Assembly (NCBI GenBank): GCA_035700805.1
Contig: DASSOG010000020.1
Location: 5,517-69,516, forward strand
Direction: 5' to 3'
Length of the DNA: 64,000 nucleotides
DNA from: JAGWRI01 sp035700805
GTDB taxonomy: Bacteria; Gemmatimonadota; Gemmatimonadetes; Gemmatimonadales; Gemmatimonadaceae
Within the stretch, counting starts at the first letter, position 1, and every line of letters begins with the position of its first letter. Below, piece by piece: positions 58,225 to 64,000 of this stretch. The translations under genes were made by a program, and so were the position numbers. A model generated the notes under the pieces. The model ran no database searches. It saw nothing but the letters and a program-made list of their open reading frames with translations, and had not been told where the DNA came from.

Positions 58225-59559
58225 ATGTTTGATGAGCTGAGTGCCAAGCTGGAAGCCGCGTTTTCGCGGTTGCGGGGGCGCGGGACGCTTTCCGAGGACG
58301 ACATCAAGGAAGGGCTGCGCGAGGTCCGGCGTGTCCTGCTGGAGGCCGACGTCAACTTCCAGCTCACGCGCGAGTTCCTGGAGCGCGTAGCGAAGCAGGC
58401 CATCGGGGTGAGCCAGTTGCGCACGGTATCGCCGGCGCAACAGCTCGTGAAGATCGTCCACGACGAACTCACGGCGATGCTCGGCGAACGCCGAGAGGGG
58501 CTGAAGTTCAGCTCGGTGCCACCCACGGTGGTCATGATGGTGGGATTGCAGGGCTCGGGCAAGACCACCACGGCCGCGAAGCTGGCGCGGAAGCTCAAGG
58601 CGGAGGGACGCTCGGCGCGGCTGGTGGCCTGCGACGTGTACCGCCCGGCCGCCATTGACCAGTTGGAGACGCTCGCGCGCGAGCTGGACGTCCCGGTGCA
58701 CGCCGACCGGTCCACCACCGACGTGACCAGGATCGCGCTGGCGGGGCTGGACCAGGCGCGTCGAGCCCGCGACAAGGTGGTGATCGTGGACACGGCCGGC
58801 CGCCTGCAGATTGACGACGAGATGATGCGGGAGCTGGAGCGGCTGAAGGCGGCGGTGCGGCCGGACGAGATCCTGCTGGTGGCCGACGGCATGACGGGCC
58901 AGGAAGCGGTGCGGATTGCGCAGGGCTTTGACGAGCGGCTGGGGATCACGGGGGTGGTGCTCACCAAGCTGGACGGCGACGCGCGGGGCGGCGCGGCGCT
59001 GTCCATCTACGGCGTCACGAAGAAGCCCATCAAGTTCGTAGGCGTGGGCGAGAAGACCGACGCGCTGGAGGATTTCCACCCCGACCGCATGGCGGGGCGC
59101 ATCCTGCAGCAGGGCGACATCGTCACGCTGGTGGAACGGGCGCAGGTGGCGTTTGACGCCGACGAGGCGAAGAAGCTGGAAAAGAAGGTGCGCAAGGACG
59201 GCATGGACCTGAACGACTTCCTGACCGCCATGCGCCAGATTGAAAAGCTGGGGCCGCTGGAGGGCCTGCTGAAGCTGCTGCCCGGGGTGAACGGCAAGAT
59301 GCTGAAGCAGATGAAGCAGGCGGACCCCAGGCGGATGAAGCACCTGGAGGCCATCGTGCTGTCCATGACGCCGGCGGAGCGGAAGGAGCCCGGGTTGATG
59401 AACGGCTCGCGGCGGGCGCGGGTGGCCAAGGGGGCGGGCCGCCCGGTGTCGGAGGTGAACCGCCTGCTGGAGCAATTCCGGGAGATGCGGAAGATGATGA
59501 AGAAGGCAGGGGGAGGGGGGGGCGGATTCCGGCCCGGCATGCTGGGCGGAATGCGTTAA
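58225..59559 (+). CDS. ffh: signal recognition particle protein Ffh
   Basis: A 444-aa GTPase that binds signal peptides of nascent membrane proteins. It has an N domain, G motifs VGLQGSGKTTTAAKL, DVYRPAAIDQL, VDTAGRLQID and TKLDGDARGGAALS, then the Met-rich M domain with the RNA-binding SGSRRARVAKG-like segment (NGSRRARVAKGAG) and a Gly-rich tail. It heads the operon ffh-rpsP-rimM-trmD-rplS-rnhB. Confidence 0.96.
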   Translation: MFDELSAKLEAAFSRLRGRGTLSEDDIKEGLREVRRVLLEADVNFQLTREFLERVAKQAIGVSQLRTVSPAQQLVKIVHDELTAMLGERREGLKFSSVPPTVVMMVGLQGSGKTTTAAKLARKLKAEGRSARLVACDVYRPAAIDQLETLARELDVPVHADRSTTDVTRIALAGLDQARRARDKVVIVDTAGRLQIDDEMMRELERLKAAVRPDEILLVADGMTGQEAVRIAQGFDERLGITGVVLTKLDGDARGGAALSIYGVTKKPIKFVGVGEKTDALEDFHPDRMAGRILQQGDIVTLVERAQVAFDADEAKKLEKKVRKDGMDLNDFLTAMRQIEKLGPLEGLLKLLPGVNGKMLKQMKQADPRRMKHLEAIVLSMTPAERKEPGLMNGSRRARVAKGAGRPVSEVNRLLEQFREMRKMMKKAGGGGGGFRPGMLGGMR

Positions 59560-59654
59560 TTTTCAGGGTTCAAAGGGAGCGGGTGCGACCGGGAACTGCC
59601 CGGTGCGCGAGGAGCCCGCCGCAGCATCGTCACGCCACAACCAGGAGCATTACC

Positions 59655-59978
59655 ATGGCAGTCAGGATCCGCCTGCGGCGCGAAGGCCGCAGCAAGCAGC
59701 CGTATTACCGCATCGTCGTCGCCGATTCCAAGCGCGCGCGCGACGGGCGCTTCATTGAGATCGTGGGCCAGTACGCTCCCCGGCAGGGCGAGACGGCGCT
59801 GAACCTGAAGACGGATCGCGTGAACCACTGGCTGGACAACGGCGCCCTGCCCAGCGACACCGTGCGCTCGCTCCTGCGCAAGGCGGGCATCCTCAAGGCG
59901 CGGCATGAGGCGCGGTTGGCCGCCAAGCTCAAGGGGCAGGCGGTCGCGCTGTCCGACGACGCGCCCAGCGAGAGCTGA
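59655..59978 (+). CDS. rpsP: 30S ribosomal protein S16
   Basis: A 107-aa small-subunit protein. It begins MAVRIRLRREGRSKQPYYRIVVADSKRARDGRFIE, diagnostic for S16, and continues VGQYAPRQGE. The extension after residue 85 is Ala/Lys-rich. AGGAG stands nine bases before the ATG. rimM follows after 19 bases. Confidence 0.97.
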   Translation: MAVRIRLRREGRSKQPYYRIVVADSKRARDGRFIEIVGQYAPRQGETALNLKTDRVNHWLDNGALPSDTVRSLLRKAGILKARHEARLAAKLKGQAVALSDDAPSES

Positions 59979-59997
59979 GCCGCACCGGCGCACGCGC

Positions 59998-60531
59998 ATG
60001 ACCGCGCCCGAACTCCTGATTGTCGGGCGGGTTCGCAAGGCGCACGGCATCCGGGGCGAAGTCCTGGTTGAGCCGATCACCGACGGGCCGGACGCGATCT
60101 TCGCGCCCGGCCGTCGCGTCATGGTGGGTACGGCGGCCGGCGATCCCGCGCCCGACGGGGCCGAGCTGCACGTGGAGGGTGTACGCCCGATGGGCGACGG
60201 CCTGCTGGTGCGCTTCACCGAAATCCCCGACCGCTCGGCCGCCGAGCAGTGGCGCGGGCGCTACTTCCTGGTGCCCGCGGCCGAGGTGCCGCCGCCGGAC
60301 GAGCAACAGGTGTACATCCATTCGTTGCTTGGCATGACCGTGGTGCTGGCGTCTGGGGGTAGTGTGGGTGAAGTGCAGGATGTGTTCGAGTTGCCGCAGG
60401 GGCTGGCCATTGACGTAAAACGGCCGGTGGGGGGAACCGTGATGGTGCCCTTTGACGAGCGCGTGGTGAAGGCGGTGGATCGCGACAGTCGCGTGATCAC
60501 CATTGACCCGCCGGTGGGGCTGCTGGACTGA
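59998..60531 (+). CDS. rimM: 16S rRNA processing protein RimM
   Basis: A 177-aa ribosome-maturation factor for the 30S head. The N-terminal domain is VGRVRKAHGIRGEVLVEPITD and the PRC-barrel domain is YIHSLLGMTVVLASGGSVGEV with VMVPFDERVVKAVD. It acts together with S16 and TrmD, whose genes flank it. Confidence 0.95.
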   Translation: MTAPELLIVGRVRKAHGIRGEVLVEPITDGPDAIFAPGRRVMVGTAAGDPAPDGAELHVEGVRPMGDGLLVRFTEIPDRSAAEQWRGRYFLVPAAEVPPPDEQQVYIHSLLGMTVVLASGGSVGEVQDVFELPQGLAIDVKRPVGGTVMVPFDERVVKAVDRDSRVITIDPPVGLLD

Positions 60532-60577
60532 TGCCGCCCGTGATCGGCAGGGTCGCCGCACGCGGGGACGGGTCCTG

Positions 60578-61246
60578 ATGTTGCGGGTCAACATTGTCAC
60601 GATATTCCCCGACTTTTTTTCGGGCCCACTGGGGCTGAGCATCCCGGCGCGCGCGCGGGAGGCCGGCAGCGTGGAGTACCGGGTGGTGGACCTGCGCGAC
60701 TACACGCACGACCGGCACCGGACCGTGGACGACGCGCCGTATGGCGGCGGGGCGGGGATGGTGATGAAGCCGGCGCCCTTCTTTGAGGCCGTCGAGGCGC
60801 TGGGGGCGAAGGCGCCCATCGTCCTGGTGTCGGCGCGGGGGCGGCAGTTCACCCACGCCGACGCCGCGCGCTTTGCCGCTGGCAGCGAGCTCACCGTGCT
60901 GTGCGGGCATTATAAGGATGTGGACCAGCGAGTGGCCGACCACCTGGCCACGGAGGAGCTGTCGCTGGGGCCATATGTACTGAGCGGGGGGGAGCCCGCG
61001 GCGTTGGCCATCGTGGACGCTGCCGTCCGGCTGCTGCCGGGGGCCATGTCGGACCATGAGAGCGCGCGGACCGACTCGTTTTACGATGATGCGGGAATCA
61101 GTGCGCCGAGTTACACGCGGCCGCCCGAGTTCCGCGGGTTCACGGTGCCCGATGTATTGCTGTCCGGAGACCACGCGAAGATTGCGGCGTGGCGGAAGGC
61201 CGAGGGGGAACGGCTGACAAACGCACGCCGGGACGCGCAGGGGTAA
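60578..61246 (+). CDS. trmD: tRNA (guanine37-N1)-methyltransferase TrmD
   Basis: A 222-aa SPOUT-knot enzyme modifying G37 next to the anticodon. Motifs are NIVTIFPDFF, DDAPYGGGAGMVMKPAPFF, LCGHYKDVDQRV, LSLGPYVLSGGEPAALAIVDA and YTRPPEFRG. ATG 60578 fits the family start. Confidence 0.96.
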   Translation: MLRVNIVTIFPDFFSGPLGLSIPARAREAGSVEYRVVDLRDYTHDRHRTVDDAPYGGGAGMVMKPAPFFEAVEALGAKAPIVLVSARGRQFTHADAARFAAGSELTVLCGHYKDVDQRVADHLATEELSLGPYVLSGGEPAALAIVDAAVRLLPGAMSDHESARTDSFYDDAGISAPSYTRPPEFRGFTVPDVLLSGDHAKIAAWRKAEGERLTNARRDAQG

Positions 61247-61297
61247 GCTGGCCCCGGTGCCGCGGCGATCGTGGGCGGACAGGCACCTTGGGGAGTG

Positions 61298-61405
61298 GAT
61301 ACGGACTCTGTGGATACGGATTCTACGGACGGAACGGAGTTGGACGGAGGGGCTGTTCCCCTGTCTTATTCCGTGAGGTCCGTGGCAGTCCGTAGAGTCC
61401 GTATC
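61298..61405. repeat. GATACGGA/TCCGTATC inverted-repeat element, copy C
   Basis: This copy fills most of the 295-base gap between trmD and rplS. The outer arms GATACGGACTCT (61298-61309) and AGAGTCCGTATC (61394-61405) are perfect complements. A second inner copy, GATACGGATTCTACGGAC (61313-61330), matches the complement of 61388-61405 at 17 of 18 positions. Transcribed as part of the operon it would form a ~100-nt hairpin. The rest of the gap holds no gene. Confidence 0.7.
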
Positions 61406-61541
61406 AGGCTGGGGCGGTCAGGGGCAGGGACGCTCGCGTGGGAGTAAGATGCCCTCTGGCGTCGCGACCGTTGTCCGGCTAATTTTCTCAGTCTATCCCA
61501 GATAACCCGATATTTGACGGGCACTTGGCCCGGAGACCGAC

Positions 61542-61925
61542 ATGCACGCGTTCATCGAGACCCAGAAGCAGTGGCTGCGCAGTGACGTCCCGCCGTTCCG
61601 GCCCGGCGACACCGTGCGCGTGAACGTGCGCGTGAAGGAGGGCGACAAGGAGCGGACGCAGGCCTTCGAGGGCGTGGTGATTGCGCGCAAGGGTGCAGGG
61701 GTGAGCGAGAAGTTCACCGTCCGCAAGATTTCCAACGGCGTGGGGGTGGAGCGCATCTTCCCAGTCCACAGTCCCATGATTGCCGACGTGGTCGTGTTGC
61801 GTCGTGGGCGCGTGCGTCGCGCCAAGCTGTACTACCTGCGGCACCTCACCGGCAAGGCGACGCGCATCAAGGAGCGCAAGGTGCGCGTGACGGTTCCCAG
61901 CGAAGGCTCGGCCGAGACCGAGTAG
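61542..61925 (+). CDS. rplS: 50S ribosomal protein L19
   Basis: A 127-aa large-subunit protein at the 30S-50S interface. It reads FRPGDTVRVNVRVKEGDKERTQAFEGVVIARKG, then VGVERIFPVHSPMI and RRAKLYYLRHLTGKATRIKE. Length and motifs are standard. rnhB follows after four bases. Confidence 0.97.
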   Translation: MHAFIETQKQWLRSDVPPFRPGDTVRVNVRVKEGDKERTQAFEGVVIARKGAGVSEKFTVRKISNGVGVERIFPVHSPMIADVVVLRRGRVRRAKLYYLRHLTGKATRIKERKVRVTVPSEGSAETE

Positions 61926-61929
61926 CGCC

Positions 61930-62592
61930 GTGGCAGGCGCGGCGGGCAGGCGGCCTTCGAACGCGCGCCGGCATCGCTGGAATGGTATCGAGCGCGAGTT
62001 GCGCCGGACGGTTGGGCCGCTGCTCGCCGGGATAGACGAAGTGGGACGGGGCCCCCTGGCGGGCCCCGTTGTCGCATGTGCCGTGATCATGCCGCCGGGT
62101 GTGCGGGCCATTGCCGGCGTGAACGACTCCAAGCAACTGCGCCGCGCGGAGCGCGAGCGGCTGGCGGTGAAGATCCGGGAGCGGGCGCTGGCCGTGGCGC
62201 TGGGTGCCGCGAGCGTGCGTGAGGTGGACGCGCTCAACATCTACCAGGCCACGGTGCTGGCCATGCGGCGCGCGATCCGGCGGTTGGGGGTGGCGCCCGA
62301 TCACCTGGTGGTGGATGGGAAGCCCATTCGCATCCTGGAATACCCACACACGGCCGTGGTGGGCGGTGACGGCCGGTGCTACAGCGTGGCGTGTGCGTCC
62401 ATCATTGCGAAGGTGACGCGCGACCGGCTGATGCGGGCGCTGGCGGTGCGGCACCCCGGCTACGACTGGGAGCGGAACGTGGGGTATGGGACGCCGGCGC
62501 ACCTGGAAGGGTTGGGGGTGTGGGGGGTGACGGCGCATCATCGAAGGAGTTTTCTGCCCGAGGCGTGTGAAGCAATCCATTCCGGACGGTGA
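61930..62592 (+). CDS. rnhB: ribonuclease HII
   Basis: A 220-aa endonuclease that cuts RNA in RNA-DNA hybrids and removes misincorporated ribonucleotides. The active-site residues are in LLAGIDEVGRGPLAGPVVA (Asp, Glu), HLVVDGKP (Asp) and SIIAKVTRDRLM (Asp). The start is GTG 61930. The first ~20 residues are basic and not conserved. It closes the ffh operon. Confidence 0.95.
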   Translation: MAGAAGRRPSNARRHRWNGIERELRRTVGPLLAGIDEVGRGPLAGPVVACAVIMPPGVRAIAGVNDSKQLRRAERERLAVKIRERALAVALGAASVREVDALNIYQATVLAMRRAIRRLGVAPDHLVVDGKPIRILEYPHTAVVGGDGRCYSVACASIIAKVTRDRLMRALAVRHPGYDWERNVGYGTPAHLEGLGVWGVTAHHRRSFLPEACEAIHSGR

Positions 62593-62736
62593 TGTAGTGG
62601 TTTGGCGAAGGCACCGGCGTGTTCCACGCGCTGGGCTTGGCCGCAACCGCAACGATGAGGCGGTGTTAGCAATCCCTCAGGATCGCGCAACTGCTGTGGC
62701 TTGGGGATGGACCCCCCACGACAAACGATTTCCGAC

Positions 62737-62765
62737 TTGACGCAATCGGTGTGGATAGCTACCTA
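62737..62765 (+). promoter_or_regulatory. candidate promoter before the terminal protease gene
   Basis: TTGACG (62737-62742), a 17-base spacer and TACCTA (62760-62765) lie in the 295-base AT-richer stretch 62593-62887 after rnhB. The leader to ATG 62888 would be about 115 bases. Nothing else is clear in this stretch. Confidence 0.35.
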
Positions 62766-62887
62766 TGCGTTAGCGGCGGAAGATGTCATGGTCTATTTGG
62801 CGCCTTCTGTGCCGCACTCGCATCAGCTTGGCGACGTGGCCGACTGGGCGTTCAATCGGATCTCGGTCGCAAACGAGGTGTACACCG

Positions 62888-64000
62888 ATGAATACCACCA
62901 AGCTGTTGGCCGTACTGGCAATCGCAGGTGCGGTTGGTTGTGGAGCGGATAGAATTCCTTCCCCCCCCCCGCAAGACCTTTCCGGTCTGACCGTCACAAC
63001 GCAGGCGCCGGGTGCGAGCCGGCCTGGGGACATTGAGCAAACGTTCCTGGATATTTCGGATAGTGTGCCAGGCTTCGCGGGTGTTTTTATCGGACGCGAT
63101 CGCATGTTGCACGTCGCGATCACTGGTGTCGGGGACGCGGGCGCCGCAATCGATGCCGTGCGCAGGCACTATCAGGGGAATCAGGACCCCGCTCTGCTCG
63201 GCGCAATGACGCCGGTTCCAGTCGAGTACGACTACGCCCAGCTTTACGATTGGAAGCAACGTTTGCAGGCTGTTCTCGCCATGAAGGGTCCATCCGGGTT
63301 CGCCGTTCACGTCACCACGAACACTGTAGACATCTTCTCGCCGGATGCTGGCGTGGACAACGCTATCGCGACGGCCGGGAGCGCGCTTGCCATACCCGGA
63401 AACGCCGTTCGCGTGATCAGAGCGGCTCCGCCGCGGCCGCTGTCGATCGATCTGAAAGATCAGTTTTATCCCGGTGTCCCGGGTGGGGTGGGCATTGAGT
63501 TGACCGGTCCAAGCTCGCCGAAGTTGTGCAGCCTGGGCGTCAACGTCAAGCTGACCTACAATGCGACGGAGTGGACGGCCTTGACGGCGTCACACTGTAC
63601 GCAAACCTGGGGTGGCGGAGCCGACAACACGACCGTCCACCAAGGCGCGAGCTGGTCCATCAACCCGCCCCCTAGCGGGTACGTCATGGGTCATGAATAC
63701 GCGGATCCTAGCTGGAGCCAGAGCGGGTGTGACAGTCCGTACACGCACTGCAGGTGGGCTGATGTTGCGGTGCTTGACTATGATGCGAATCCTGTGGCCG
63801 ATTCGGGCTACATCGCCGTTACGGTGAAGCGCGACTCGCTCACCACGCTGTGGATCAGCAAGGACAGCACGAGCCGTCGGGTCACGGAGTACTTCGATGA
63901 CCAGCCGTGGGAAGGGGTTCACTTGGACCACACGGGTGCGGTCACGGGCTGGCATTCCGGTACCGTGACTGAATCGTGTGTGAACTTTGAAGCTCCGGTC
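62888..64000 (+). CDS. secreted trypsin-like serine protease, lipoprotein (3' end outside window)
   Basis: At least 371 residues, still open at the window end. It starts MNTTKLLAVLAIAGAVGC, a lipoprotein signal with lipobox AVGC. Residues 25-29 are encoded around a run of ten C (62971-62980), giving consecutive Pro. A pro-region follows up to about residue 195. Then a chymotrypsin-fold domain begins, with the His motif ALTASHCTQ (about 239) and the Asp motif WADVAVLDYD (about 295). This resembles streptogrisin/alpha-lytic-type S1 peptidases made with a large pro-domain; the catalytic Ser is beyond the edge. Base composition is lower in GC than the neighbouring operon. Confidence 0.78.
   Translation, partial: MNTTKLLAVLAIAGAVGCGADRIPSPPPQDLSGLTVTTQAPGASRPGDIEQTFLDISDSVPGFAGVFIGRDRMLHVAITGVGDAGAAIDAVRRHYQGNQDPALLGAMTPVPVEYDYAQLYDWKQRLQAVLAMKGPSGFAVHVTTNTVDIFSPDAGVDNAIATAGSALAIPGNAVRVIRAAPPRPLSIDLKDQFYPGVPGGVGIELTGPSSPKLCSLGVNVKLTYNATEWTALTASHCTQTWGGGADNTTVHQGASWSINPPPSGYVMGHEYADPSWSQSGCDSPYTHCRWADVAVLDYDANPVADSGYIAVTVKRDSLTTLWISKDSTSRRVTEYFDDQPWEGVHLDHTGAVTGWHSGTVTESCVNFEAPV

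Noticed and set aside
62600..62700. GTGTTAGCAA after rnhB resembles an attC R box.
   Set aside because: GTTAGCA breaks the GTTRRRY consensus and no partner RYYYAAC box or hairpin is found upstream.
62701..62952. An 83-codon frame upstream of the terminal protease.
   Set aside because: It has a weak TTG start, overlaps the promoter-like region and the protease signal peptide, and resembles nothing.

Overview
The window is high-GC bacterial chromosome, densely packed with genes on both strands. It looks like Gemmatimonadota. The inference rests on the mix of secreted M14, M28, M48 and S1/P1 enzymes, many lipoproteins, a likely 3' relic of an ADOP/MacB-type permease, and ordinary bacterial housekeeping operons. 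No rRNA gene is present to confirm the phylum.

Layout. (1) 1-8821 is an accessory operon of overlapping genes: a TcmP-type protein cut by the window edge, a nucleotidyltransferase-like protein, an unknown protein, a possible 38-aa peptide, a DUF1156 adenine-specific DNA methylase and a PLD-SNF2 helicase/nuclease. It reads as a DNA-modification and defence cluster related to DISARM-like methylase-helicase-PLD systems. It is followed directly by a well-formed integron attC site (8839-8934) and then by a decayed zinc-ribbon ORF placed as the next gene cassette would be. No integrase is in view. (2) 9354-13516 encodes a secreted M14 peptidase and a secreted dienelactone hydrolase. (3) 13557-17463 is an efflux operon (membrane-fusion protein, ABC ATPase, ABC-2 permease, TetR regulator) with a perfect palindromic operator upstream. 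(4) 17579-22760 holds S1/P1 nuclease, cyclopropane fatty acid synthase, a SCO1/PCu(A)C copper-handling pair and an M28 peptidase. (5) 22908-26573 holds a fluoride riboswitch with crcB, then dtd, maf, a GT9 glycosyltransferase and a Kdo-kinase-like protein. (6) 26576-34980 holds an FHA-GAF-cyclase, trpE, a large outer-membrane-type protein, a PilB/GspE ATPase fused to a Nudix domain, and a hexapeptide acyltransferase.

(7) 35021-39051 is the proteostasis block engB, clpX, clpP and tig. It is followed by tRNA-Leu(UAG), an HtrA protease and dnaK. (8) 43708-51507 holds rhomboid, the DUF47/PiT phosphate pair, udk, add, a purine nucleoside phosphorylase, an M48 lipoprotein protease, a SpoU methyltransferase and prepilin peptidase. 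(9) 51535-54014 is a single-AAA Clp-like ATPase overlapping a lipoprotein with an HELVH motif. (10) 54057-62592 holds DUF445, lon and the operon ffh-rpsP-rimM-trmD-rplS-rnhB. (11) 62888 to the end is a secreted trypsin-like protease with a C10 run in its signal region, cut by the window edge.

The points most worth following up are the attC site behind the DUF1156/PLD-SNF2 operon, a family of three large intergenic hairpins built from GATACGGA/TCCGTATC, the PilB-Nudix fusion without its zinc motif, and the poly-C tract in the terminal protease.
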